IMG/VR virus record: IMGVR_UViG_3300005294_000055 | Coordinates: 1-40,420 of that record | Direction: 5' to 3' (one strand) | DNA from: a virus | DNA: 40,420 bases | Part shown: piece after piece, positions 16,656 through 24,805 of the stretch | Position numbering within the stretch: position 1 is the first letter of the stretch | Layout of the letters: the number at the start of each line of letters is the position of its first letter | Notes under the pieces: model-generated | The model's database searches: none | Seen by the model: the letters and a program-made list of their open reading frames with translations, nothing else | What the model was told of the DNA's origin: nothing | Program-made: the position numbers and the translations under genes

Positions 16656-18077
16656 ATGGCAATCGACTTCCCTGCTTCTCCAACTGTCGGCCAGACATTC
16701 ACCAGTGGCGGCATGGTGTATGTGTACAATGGCACAGGGTGGACTATTAAAGGAGGAAGTACGACTGACTTTGTGTTGAAAGCTGGCGATGTGATGACTG
16801 GACAGTTGGGGATAACTACATCAGGTCCAAGTCAAATCGTTATAGATAAATCTGGGGGAGGTGCAGGCGGATCAATTATTACAGGAAGAAAGGGCGTTGG
16901 TCTTCCTCGTTGGCAGATGGCACTTGGTGATGCAACTACAGAAACAGGTGTCAACAATGCAGGATCAGATTTTAGCGTCAGCCGATTTAATGATGCTGGT
17001 ACTAACATTGACACTCCACTCTCAATCAGCCGTGCTACTGGTCAGGTGCTATTCAATGGCATACCTGCTGCTCCACTCGATGCGTTGGCTTATAATGGGA
17101 TGCAGGTGAATGGCAGTATGGATGTAAGTCAAGAATATGGTGCAGCATTAGCTAATCCTAATTACGCGTGGATTGTTGACGGTTGGACCTTCTCCAGTAG
17201 TGGGGGGTCTTTGGTTGCTAGCAGGCAACAAGTTGCAGATGCACCTCCAGGTTTTTCTAATTCCTTAAAGATTAGCATTACTACGCCGATTGCTTCCCTC
17301 GCTGCTGGTGATTTATGTCTTGTTGGGCAGAACATCGAAGGGTTTCGTACAGCACGATTAGCACTTGGAGCAGCTTCAGCACAATCATTTACAGTTTCAT
17401 TCTGGGTCAAGGCGAATAGACCGGGGACGTATTCTGTTGCTATTAGAAACTACAACAATGACCGCTGTTATGCCTTCCCATTTACGATAAATGCATCACT
17501 TACATGGGAATATAAATCGGCAACAGTACCCGGAGATACGACAGGAGTGTGGCAAGGCGCAACAAATCTCGCTGGCATGAACCTGTTGTTTGTTATAGCT
17601 GGAGGAACAGCACATCAACGCCCAGCGAATACGTGGGTAACTGGTGCTGGCATGTTTGCTGTTACAGGTATGACAAATGGTGTTGCAGCAGCGACTGACA
17701 CGTTTCAATTCACAGGTGTCTGTGTTACACCCGGCACACAAGCACCAACAGCAGCACAATCGCCGCTGATCATGCGTCCGTTTGATCAGGAGTTGTTGGT
17801 GTGTCAGAGATATTATGAGAAGAACGAGAGTGCTAATACAGGGCTTTTGTATTCTGGCAATGTCACATTAGGAGCTGGATATTATTGTAATGCTGATTTC
17901 AAGACGACGAAGAGAGCATCTCCAACAATGATTATTACTAATACTTCAGCACTCTTGTTTGCTGCTGTTTCCGGTACTGCTAGTGCAAATACGGATGGTG
18001 TTAGTGAGGCTAGAAGTGCAACAGGATCAGGGCAAGGTGCATACTCATCCAATTGGATCGCAGACGCGAGGTTGTGA
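16656..18077 (+). CDS. Second tail fibre / receptor-binding protein
   Basis: 473 residues, starting one base after the first fibre stop. The N-terminus ([20 protein letters not shown]) is a common fibre adapter. Next is one copy of the beta module also present twice in the first fibre ([16 protein letters not shown], then [14 protein letters not shown]). The C-terminal part looks like a jelly-roll carbohydrate-binding domain with the phage-tail signature [14 protein letters not shown] at about residue 380. No chaperone domain is visible. It would be a second adsorption device or a branch on the first fibre. The stop overlaps the next ATG. Confidence 0.85.
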   Translation: MAIDFPASPTVGQTFTSGGMVYVYNGTGWTIKGGSTTDFVLKAGDVMTGQLGITTSGPSQIVIDKSGGGAGGSIITGRKGVGLPRWQMALGDATTETGVNNAGSDFSVSRFNDAGTNIDTPLSISRATGQVLFNGIPAAPLDALAYNGMQVNGSMDVSQEYGAALANPNYAWIVDGWTFSSSGGSLVASRQQVADAPPGFSNSLKISITTPIASLAAGDLCLVGQNIEGFRTARLALGAASAQSFTVSFWVKANRPGTYSVAIRNYNNDRCYAFPFTINASLTWEYKSATVPGDTTGVWQGATNLAGMNLLFVIAGGTAHQRPANTWVTGAGMFAVTGMTNGVAAATDTFQFTGVCVTPGTQAPTAAQSPLIMRPFDQELLVCQRYYEKNESANTGLLYSGNVTLGAGYYCNADFKTTKRASPTMIITNTSALLFAAVSGTASANTDGVSEARSATGSGQGAYSSNWIADARL

Positions 18078-18484
18078 TGGCTGAATATCAACTCACACAT
18101 ACAGATGTCGTCATTCGCACTGCTGACGGTGCATTCATTCCGAATGATGCAGCCAATCGTGATCGTGTTGAGTATGATGTGTGGCTCGCTGTTCCTAACA
18201 CACCCGATCCAGCGCCACTCATGCCGCCAGTTGTAGCTGCTGTAGATGCCAATCAACGTCTCGATGATGGCATCGATGCTGCTATAGGTGCTGCTGAAGA
18301 GGTGAGAGACAGCTTGCATGCTATCACTGGCACATTCAACGCTGCGAACTTCAGCAAGTTTCTCACACAGGCCAAGATACTCAGCGATGCGTTTGTAGCA
18401 ATGTTGAATGCACAACAAGCCGTGCCGCTGGCACCGGGAGGTGCTCCTTCTAAACCACCTAGGTTGGAGGGCAAGCCTCAGTAG
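18077..18484 (+). CDS. Small fibre-linked hypothetical protein
   Basis: 135 residues from ATG 18077, which shares a base with the fibre stop (TGATG), so it is translationally coupled. The N-terminus ([20 protein letters not shown], followed by [15 protein letters not shown]) is a pattern widely seen in small proteins next to phage tail fibres. The rest is a helical segment and a Pro-rich tail. A fibre assembly or attachment role is inferred from coupling. Confidence 0.7.
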   Translation: MAEYQLTHTDVVIRTADGAFIPNDAANRDRVEYDVWLAVPNTPDPAPLMPPVVAAVDANQRLDDGIDAAIGAAEEVRDSLHAITGTFNAANFSKFLTQAKILSDAFVAMLNAQQAVPLAPGGAPSKPPRLEGKPQ

Positions 18485-18715
18485 ATGACACGTGTAGCTG
18501 CCATAGTAGTGCTATCAACGATGACAACATCGTGTGCATACACTGCGCCTTATGGTGGCTGGTTTGGATTTCGAGAGCCTATCAGACAGCCAGCGACGAT
18601 TGTGATACCTGAGACATACACAAAGTCTGAAGTAGATGCAATCAACGCTGAGGTCATGTGTAGGACGAATGCAAGGACGACGCTACAAGCTGCACGCTGC
18701 GGCATTAGGAGATAG
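18485..18715 (+). CDS. Small putative lipoprotein, possible spanin
   Basis: 76 residues starting directly after the previous stop. A short signal peptide (RVAAIVVLSTMTTSC) ends in Cys17, a plausible lipobox although Thr rather than Leu stands at -3. The mature part has a Gly/Trp/Tyr patch (YTAPYGGWFG), then a charged helix and two more Cys. Its place before a two-helix membrane protein suggests the lysis cassette, where an outer-membrane lipoprotein such as an Rz1-type spanin would act. It is not embedded in a larger Rz gene, which is unusual, so the role is uncertain. Confidence 0.65.
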   Translation: MTRVAAIVVLSTMTTSCAYTAPYGGWFGFREPIRQPATIVIPETYTKSEVDAINAEVMCRTNARTTLQAARCGIRR

Positions 18716-18717
18716 CA

Positions 18718-18885
18718 ATGCCTATCGGACTCATCTTCTGGGTTATCATGCTGCTCATTCTGATATTCGGCTTCATGCGCAATAATCCAGTGTTTGCGCC
18801 TTATACGTGGGGTTGGGATGTGCTGTTGTACATCCTGCTGTTTCTGCTTGGGTGGAGAGTGTTTGGGTTTGCGATCACCGCTTAG
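18718..18885 (+). CDS. Small two-helix membrane protein, holin candidate
   Basis: 55 residues, ATG at 18718, stop TAG at 18883-18885. Upstream AGGAGATAGCA gives an excellent ribosome site (AGGAG). Two hydrophobic segments are obvious: residues about 3-19 (IGLIFWVIMLLILIFGF) and about 34-52 (WDVLLYILLFLLGWRVFGF), joined by RNNPVFAPYT, which has a single charge. That is a class II holin-like topology. It lies two bases after the lipoprotein gene. Holins open the inner membrane at lysis; no endolysin stands next to it, so a different membrane role cannot be excluded. Confidence 0.75.
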   Translation: MPIGLIFWVIMLLILIFGFMRNNPVFAPYTWGWDVLLYILLFLLGWRVFGFAITA

Positions 18886-18899
18886 TTGGGAGTTGAGAG

Positions 18900-20156
18900 A
18901 TGCCTACCACAGATGTCGGACTTGATGACACACTGCAGGATAATGAAGTAGGCATTCCTGATCCTGTATCTGAGCCAATGCCTCCGGGTGCTGGTGCAGC
19001 GACGATGCCAGCTATGACGCCGAGAGGTGCTCCTCCTTCACCTCCGATGGATAGCATGATCACAGACTTCCTCATCAGGAAGTTTGGAGGTGGTGGTGTG
19101 CAGGGTGCGAATGCGCCTCCTCCTATGCCTCCTATGCCTCCGCCTGCTCCACAGCGTTCGAATGATTTTCAGAACACTCCAACAGGTGGACCTGCTCCTG
19201 CTGTTCCACCGCTGCCACTTCCTCAAAGAGCGATGCCTGCACCACGTAGTGGCAGTGCTAATGCTGCACCTATGCCACCGCAAGCAGCTCCATCGCCGCC
19301 GCAGCGACCGCTGACGATGCAAGACCTGACGCGGAGAGGTGCATTACAGGATTACTTGCCTGCTGTAGTGAATGCGTTCTTGCCTACTCCAGAAGCACGC
19401 AGTGGTAGTGCTACTGGCAGCGCGAATGCCAATCCGGGTGCAAGTGCTATACCTCCTACGCTCACTCCATCGCCAGCTAGTGGCAGTGCTACTGCAGCAC
19501 CTTCATCTGCAGCACCTCCGGGCAGTGCTCCTGCAAGCTCATCGTGGATGGATATCATCAAGAATGCGCTGAAGTATTCAGTTGGTAGTGGTGGTAGGTC
19601 TGATAATTTAGGAGCTTTACAATACTCTATTGGAAGTGGCGGCAGAGATAGTGCTCCTGCAGCAGCTAGTGGCAAGGGCAGTGCCAACGCTAATCCGGGG
19701 GGTAGTACGACTTATCCTCCTAAGGATACTGGTGCAACAGGTGATGAGTTTGCTGCTAGGAGGCAAGGAGAGAAGATAGGTCCACCTAACACGCAGCCTT
19801 ACACTGCAAAACCTAGCACACGCTTCACTAAACCTTATGCACGTGGAGGTGCGAAGGAAGGACAGAGACCACCAGCACAAAAGCAGCAAGCCCGCGCGCA
19901 AGCGCCCCGGGGTGTTGGTGCTTCTGCACCAATGCAAACAAAGCGTGCATCTGCAGCACCTCAAACAGCGCGAAGTGGTCGCTCTGCATACGCGCAGAGT
20001 TTGATAGATAGCATGGGGCCTCGTGGTGCAGGAGTGACTACGTATATCGAGCCTGCGACGGGGAATGAGATACTCACAGGGAACGGGATATATCAGAACT
20101 TAGGCAAGACAAGTACTGGTACAAGCAAGCCAGCATTTACGAAGTTCTTCAGCTAG
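18900..20156 (+). CDS. Large Pro/Ala/Gly/Ser-rich disordered virion-region protein
   Basis: 418 residues, almost entirely low complexity. Short repeats are visible: YSVGSGGRSDNLGA followed by YSIGSGGRD near 225-250, and GSANANPG twice (about 173-180 and 260-267). Only the segment around MDSMITDFLIRKFGG (about 50) and a basic region near 340-390 look structured. No family is recognised. It opens the internal-protein block, so an unstructured virion or DNA-associated protein is possible. GAGAG precedes the ATG. Confidence 0.7.
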   Translation: MPTTDVGLDDTLQDNEVGIPDPVSEPMPPGAGAATMPAMTPRGAPPSPPMDSMITDFLIRKFGGGGVQGANAPPPMPPMPPPAPQRSNDFQNTPTGGPAPAVPPLPLPQRAMPAPRSGSANAAPMPPQAAPSPPQRPLTMQDLTRRGALQDYLPAVVNAFLPTPEARSGSATGSANANPGASAIPPTLTPSPASGSATAAPSSAAPPGSAPASSSWMDIIKNALKYSVGSGGRSDNLGALQYSIGSGGRDSAPAAASGKGSANANPGGSTTYPPKDTGATGDEFAARRQGEKIGPPNTQPYTAKPSTRFTKPYARGGAKEGQRPPAQKQQARAQAPRGVGASAPMQTKRASAAPQTARSGRSAYAQSLIDSMGPRGAGVTTYIEPATGNEILTGNGIYQNLGKTSTGTSKPAFTKFFS

Positions 20157-20166
20157 TAGGCAGACT

Positions 20167-20562
20167 ATGGCAGATCGCAGCAACGCTGTAATGGATAGCA
20201 TCATCGAGGACATGATGATGCAACAACAGCCTCTACAACAGCCAGCTATGCGATTTGTAACTGCTCCTGCATCTGCGCCTGCGCCTGAGTCTGTGCCTGT
20301 TGAACAGCTTCCTAGAAACTTCGTTCCTCCTAATGTTGCTACGAAGAGAAAGTTAGGTCCAACAGCACAGATGTGGGGACAAATAGCGAAGCAGATGTTC
20401 GCTGACTTTGAGAAGACACAAGGGAAGTATCCACTCACTCCACAAGTAGCAGCACAAGCGCAGCAGGAGGAAGGATTTCCACCAATGCAAGAGCAAGATG
20501 CAAGCGCAGTGTCGTTTGCAAATAGGTGGCCTCTTCAAGATGATGAACAGGTGCAGCAGTGA
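20167..20562 (+). CDS. Hypothetical Gln/Pro-rich protein
   Basis: 131 residues, not recognised. The N-terminal segment SNAVMDSIIEDMMMQQQ resembles the NMDSM/ITDFL-type start of the preceding protein in layout (acidic helix, then Pro/Ala-rich linker), so the two may do related jobs. A helical region at about 62-85 (QMWGQIAKQMFADFEKTQGK) is followed by a Gln-rich tail. Its stop overlaps the next ATG (TGATG). Confidence 0.65.
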   Translation: MADRSNAVMDSIIEDMMMQQQPLQQPAMRFVTAPASAPAPESVPVEQLPRNFVPPNVATKRKLGPTAQMWGQIAKQMFADFEKTQGKYPLTPQVAAQAQQEEGFPPMQEQDASAVSFANRWPLQDDEQVQQ

Positions 20563-21095
20563 TGCGCTATGTAGTACGGCAGCTAGACACGCCGAAGCAA
20601 GGTCATGAGCTTGAAGTGATAGCACGTATTCATCATGCTGAGACAGGTGGTAAGAGAGAGTTTCATGAAGACGGCGTGCTTGAGTATTGCAAGCGCTATG
20701 GGCCTCAACGTGTGCGCAGTGAATTGACGTGTTGGCTAGCGTATACTCATTATACAGAGGTCGAGAAAGAGCGCGAATGTGTTGGCTACTTGCTTGCTAA
20801 GATATCACAGCCTTATGGCTCAGTGCGTAGGTTCTCATATGTCGAACACGTCTATACATTGCCAGAGCATCGCAACATACTGGTGTTTTCAGCATTACTG
20901 CGCAAGTTTGATGAATGGTCGATGGAGAATAACTGCGAGAGGCAGCACCTGTGCGTCGAATACGACGATGATGAACTTGGTGCGCTGAAGCAGCTACGCT
21001 TGTATGAGAGACTTGGCTACAAACGATGCGGGTATATCACAGCGAAGTACGTGGACTATAGCAGCAACAGTGGAAACAAGGATGAAGTAGCATGA
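20562..21095 (+). CDS. GNAT-like N-acetyltransferase
   Basis: 177 residues from ATG 20562, overlapping the preceding stop. GNAT fold features include the central strand VGYLLAKIS, the strand YVEHVYTLPEHRNILVFSAL leading into the acetyl-CoA helix, and the C-terminal YERLGYKRCGY, the typical last 'YerlGF' strand. The classic Q/RxxGxG/A pyrophosphate loop is degenerate (HRNILVFSAL), so activity is unproven. It sits between virion genes, where it could modify a virion or host protein or ride in the particle. Motif copy E is inside this gene. Confidence 0.65.
   Translation: MRYVVRQLDTPKQGHELEVIARIHHAETGGKREFHEDGVLEYCKRYGPQRVRSELTCWLAYTHYTEVEKERECVGYLLAKISQPYGSVRRFSYVEHVYTLPEHRNILVFSALLRKFDEWSMENNCERQHLCVEYDDDELGALKQLRLYERLGYKRCGYITAKYVDYSSNSGNKDEVA
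20741..20755 (-). repeat. Dyad motif copy E (exact 15-mer, minus strand)
   Basis: Plus strand GTATACTCATTATAC, the exact complement of GTATAATGAGTATAC, inside the acetyltransferase gene. Confidence 0.7.
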
Positions 21096-22255
21096 TGATT
21101 CCTCCTCACATTGCGCGGTGGAAGCTCGACAAGATGCGTGCATCTGAGGAGCAGCCGCAGCCTGCAGCTCAACTTGAGTTGCCACTTCCTGTAATCTTCC
21201 CTGATGAACGTGATGTCGAGCGTAGGAAGCATGATGGCAATCATGACGGTGATGGTCGTGATACTAACAAGCCAGCGCTTGAGTTCGGTTCTGGCGGTAG
21301 CCAGCCTGCACCTCCGCAACGTCCTGATCCAATGGAAGAAGCGAAGGCACAGGACTGGGCAGCTCAGCAGCAGTTCACAAGAACAGAGGCGACGAGAAAG
21401 GAAGAGCTGGACGCGAAAGCTGCAGAGAAGGCAGCGGCAGATGCAGCTTGGGCTACTGGTCGCACGAGTGCATATAACAGAGCGCAGGCGTATGGCAACG
21501 AGAGATTAGCAGCACTCGGCCTTGATGCGAATGACCAATACGGATTGGGTCAGGCATATCGCAGCAGGTTGGAGAGTGCAAATGCTGGACTGCAGCAGGG
21601 TGGTGATTATGCAGCGGCATATGCACCCAGCACGTTTGATGACGTGATGGGAGGTGCAAGGACTGCACAGAGGAATAAGTACGCGAGTGCATTCAATAAG
21701 GCTGTTGATCCCTACTATGGTGAGACGTTGTTTGGTAGCACTGCAGATGATGCCATCTTGGCAAGCATCCTCGGTGATCAGTACAACGAGGCACTGAGTG
21801 GTATCAACGCAGCGAGGGATCGTGGACAGATCAATCAAGCTGCATACGATCAGGCAATCTCCGGTCTGGGTAAAGCGAAGACCACTGCGAATGACGAGAT
21901 GCAGACAATCGGCGGCGGTGTGTTGTCAGGCTTGCAGGCTGATATTGGAAAGAGGCGACAGTCAGCGCTGGACTCGGCTGCTGAATGGGACTTCGGCTCT
22001 ACTTATGACCCAACTGCAGAAGCTGGACGCATTCAGTCGTATGGTGCAGAGCAGACAGCGGGACTCGGTGGCAAGATACGCAGTGCTATTGGCGACCGTG
22101 AGTTCTTCGACGTTCCTGGGTTGATTGGTAAGGCATCTGCTAAGGCTGGTAATGCGACGACTACAAAGGCAGGTGGCACACTTGATGAAGGAACAGATGC
22201 ACTTGCGGGCACCTTCAAGAACCAAGCTACTAAGGAACAAGAGGGCACCTTCTAA
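21092..22255 (+). CDS. Putative internal virion (ejection) protein
   Basis: 387 residues. It overlaps the acetyltransferase by 4 bases. The N-terminal ~100 residues are polar and disordered. Then comes a strongly charged Ala/Lys/Glu helix (EELDAKAAEKAAADAAWATG, about 108-127) and a long Ala/Gly-rich helical body. This composition and the position ahead of the other internal proteins fit the DNA-ejection proteins of podophages, which leave the head with the DNA and form a channel through the envelope. No diagnostic motif is seen. Confidence 0.6.
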   Translation: MMIPPHIARWKLDKMRASEEQPQPAAQLELPLPVIFPDERDVERRKHDGNHDGDGRDTNKPALEFGSGGSQPAPPQRPDPMEEAKAQDWAAQQQFTRTEATRKEELDAKAAEKAAADAAWATGRTSAYNRAQAYGNERLAALGLDANDQYGLGQAYRSRLESANAGLQQGGDYAAAYAPSTFDDVMGGARTAQRNKYASAFNKAVDPYYGETLFGSTADDAILASILGDQYNEALSGINAARDRGQINQAAYDQAISGLGKAKTTANDEMQTIGGGVLSGLQADIGKRRQSALDSAAEWDFGSTYDPTAEAGRIQSYGAEQTAGLGGKIRSAIGDREFFDVPGLIGKASAKAGNATTTKAGGTLDEGTDALAGTFKNQATKEQEGTF

Positions 22256-22266
22256 GGACGGCACTC

Positions 22267-23331
22267 ATGGTTGAGATGATTGGTGGTCTAGCTGGAGCTG
22301 GTGCCAGCATAGCAGGCGGCATTATGGCAGCGAATGCTGCTGATCGTGCCGCTAATATGAACTGGAATATCAATCTGATGAACTACTATCAGCGTGAAGC
22401 TGAGCGTAGGGAGTCAATACGACGTGCAGATGTCGCATCAGCAGAGCAGAAGCTAGGTACGAGTGACATACGCGGTACTACGACCAAGTTCGTACCGGGT
22501 AAGGGGTGGGTGACTACTGGTGCGCCTGAACTGATGGAGATGATGAAGCTCCAAGATCAAGCGCAACGTGATATACTGACGAAGGACATACCGCAGAGGA
22601 GGAAGGTACAAGAGCGCAACTATGTACGAGGTCTAGGTGATGAGGCACTAGCTGAGACATTCAGGAAGAAGCTAGGCAATGTGTACAGAGGCAACGATGA
22701 AGCTGTTGCTGCTGATCTATACAAGGCTATGTCAGGAGGCATAGCTGAGAGCAATAGAGATACAAGCAAGCGCATGTTCACTCAAGCCATGAGGACAGGA
22801 CAGAACAGCAACTTCGATGATCTCGCAGGTAGCTTAGCAACAGCTAGCAATGAAGCATACTCACGTGCAGCATTGAATGCGAGAATGCAAGCACGTGGTA
22901 AAGCTGATGAGCAGTACAATCAAGAGCGCGGAGCTAATGCGCAGTTGTATAACATGTTCGCTCAACGAGCAGGCCAGCTTCCAGATGCAAGCTACAAGCC
23001 CATGCAGATTGAAGGTGGAGATACGGCTGATGCAGCCAAGCAGTCGCTAGCTGCAGCAGGCATGGGTGCTAGCTATGCAGCGCAGAAGGGCGGCACGATG
23101 GATTACATCCAGCCTAACTATGGATGGGCCAATGCTGTGTCTGGTGCAGGCAATGCTATTGGAAGTCTGGGAAGGATGTTCGGAGCTTCACAACGCCGTG
23201 GTGGTGGTGGGGGTTCTGCTGGTGGTGGTGCTACATCTGGCGGTGTGACTGGGTTCGGTAGCACTAGCACTGAGGGCAGCTTCATGTCTGGTCTCAGTAA
23301 CGATGACTGGTCAAGTGGAAGTGTGGGGTAG
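22267..23331 (+). CDS. Internal virion protein, gp14-like
   Basis: 354 residues. It opens with a Gly/Ala-rich, membrane-active looking segment (MIGGLAGAGASIAGGIMAAN, residues 4-23), as in small internal core proteins of podophages. A helical charged middle (RESIRRADVASAEQKLG) follows, then a Gly/Ser-rich tail with GGGGGSAGGG near 315. Its position just before the transglycosylase supports the ejection-protein assignment. In T7-like phages such a protein inserts in the outer membrane and starts the trans-envelope channel; here that is inferred. Confidence 0.65.
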   Translation: MVEMIGGLAGAGASIAGGIMAANAADRAANMNWNINLMNYYQREAERRESIRRADVASAEQKLGTSDIRGTTTKFVPGKGWVTTGAPELMEMMKLQDQAQRDILTKDIPQRRKVQERNYVRGLGDEALAETFRKKLGNVYRGNDEAVAADLYKAMSGGIAESNRDTSKRMFTQAMRTGQNSNFDDLAGSLATASNEAYSRAALNARMQARGKADEQYNQERGANAQLYNMFAQRAGQLPDASYKPMQIEGGDTADAAKQSLAAAGMGASYAAQKGGTMDYIQPNYGWANAVSGAGNAIGSLGRMFGASQRRGGGGGSAGGGATSGGVTGFGSTSTEGSFMSGLSNDDWSSGSVG

Positions 23332-23336
23332 TTGAT

Positions 23337-24788
23337 ATGGCTGTCATACCGAGCGGCACATCTGAACCTTGGGGAATAATGGCACGTGAGGCGGCTGCGA
23401 ATGACGCACTCGCCAGATTGTTCGTGCAAGAGAACATGCGTCGAGAGATGCAACAGAACCAGTTCGGAGAGAATGCGACTAATCGCAACTGGAGAGGTGC
23501 TCAGCAGGACAAAGCACTGAGTTGGCAAGAGGCGAGACAAGATCGATCTCAGGCATTCACTGCGCAAGAGAACGAAGCGAATAGACGTAATGCAATGGAC
23601 ATGACGCAGTATCGTACTGATGCTGCTACTGCGCGTGCTGGCAATAAAGCAGGCAAGTATCAGGTCGTGTATGGCAATGATGTGCTGCAAGCGTGGAATG
23701 CAATTGAACAGAAGTACAAGATACCTCAAGGCTATCTGGCGACAATCATTGGTCCTGAGAGTGGAGGAGGTGCCAATCAAGTCAGTGCTACTTCATCAGC
23801 ACGAGGGCCTTTTCAATTCATCACAGGCACTGCTAATGAGATGGGACTTGGTGATAGATTTGATCCTATTAAAGCTGGCGAAGCTGCAGCTAAGTTGGCA
23901 GCACAGAATAGAGACTATGCGACGAAGATGAGCAATGGTGCTATCAGGTGGACAGGTGGTCCTCAAGATATCAGGCCACTATATATGCTGCATCAACAAG
24001 GTGGGCCGAATGGATGGAAGCTATTGCTGCCTGCCAATATGACGAGACAAGCTGTTTCAGTTGGACATCCAGCTAACTTGATGGCGAATGGTGTCACACC
24101 GAGCATGACTGTGCAGGATATGCATAACATGTGGGACAGAAAGCTGATCCCGTGGTTTCAGTCATATGGTGCGCGCATGACGCAGATAGGTGGTGGCAAT
24201 CCTCCTGCACCGGGAGCACCGCAGTATGCAGGACAACCACAGCCTCAGCAACCGCAACAGCAGCAACAGCCGCAGCCACAGCAGCAGCAACAGCCTGAAG
24301 GATGGGTGCCTGCTCCACAGTTTAGAGGACAGCCTCCTGTACAAGTACAGAGCACGCCAGCTACCAATCCGTCGCAGCCTGCTACAACACAGCAACCACA
24401 ACAACAACAGACACAGCCTCAACCGGGTAGAGGAAGTGTGCCTCCTTCAACCATCTCGCCGCAAGTGTTTGCTCAGCCGCCGAATGCGGTAGCTGGTGCA
24501 AGCGGTGCTGGTGCTCCGCTCCCGACGCAGGTAGGAGCACCAGCCACTGCTGCTCCTGCTCCTGTTAATCCGTATGCCTCATGGGGAGATGGAGCAGATA
24601 CATCGCAGCTAGGTGGTGCTGTGAATGTGCCTAGTTCGCAGACGACAGTAGTGACTGGAGCGCCAGCAGGAGCACTAGGTGATCGTGCTACTCCTTCTAC
24701 AGCAGCACCACCTCCTCCCGGCACGAGGAAGAAGGTTACTAAGTATATTGACGACGACGGTGTGCTGCGCTTCTCAGCTCCGCAGTAG
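23337..24788 (+). CDS. Internal virion lytic transglycosylase
   Basis: 483 residues. A soluble lytic transglycosylase (SLT, goose-lysozyme-like) domain spans about residues 115-250. The catalytic Glu is Glu141 in GPESGGG, followed by the SARGPFQFITGTANEMG substrate-groove motif and MLHQQGGPNGW. The first 110 residues are a charged helical region, and the part after 270 is Gln/Pro-rich (QQPQQQQQPQPQQQ) with a basic end. It would cut peptidoglycan glycan strands locally during DNA entry, like the transglycosylase domain of T7 gp16, but here it is a separate protein. Motif copy F begins at its last stop base. Confidence 0.85.
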   Translation: MAVIPSGTSEPWGIMAREAAANDALARLFVQENMRREMQQNQFGENATNRNWRGAQQDKALSWQEARQDRSQAFTAQENEANRRNAMDMTQYRTDAATARAGNKAGKYQVVYGNDVLQAWNAIEQKYKIPQGYLATIIGPESGGGANQVSATSSARGPFQFITGTANEMGLGDRFDPIKAGEAAAKLAAQNRDYATKMSNGAIRWTGGPQDIRPLYMLHQQGGPNGWKLLLPANMTRQAVSVGHPANLMANGVTPSMTVQDMHNMWDRKLIPWFQSYGARMTQIGGGNPPAPGAPQYAGQPQPQQPQQQQQPQPQQQQQPEGWVPAPQFRGQPPVQVQSTPATNPSQPATTQQPQQQQTQPQPGRGSVPPSTISPQVFAQPPNAVAGASGAGAPLPTQVGAPATAAPAPVNPYASWGDGADTSQLGGAVNVPSSQTTVVTGAPAGALGDRATPSTAAPPPPGTRKKVTKYIDDDGVLRFSAPQ

Positions 24789-24802
24789 TATAATGAGTAT
24801 AC
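24788..24802 (+). repeat. Dyad motif copy F (exact 15-mer) before the giant virion gene
   Basis: GTATAATGAGTATAC begins on the last base of the transglycosylase stop codon and ends three bases before the next ATG (24806). No normal Shine-Dalgarno sequence is visible there; only GAG within the motif could serve. As RNA it could form a 5-bp hairpin with AUGAG in the loop. Confidence 0.75.
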
Positions 24803-24805
24803 CGC

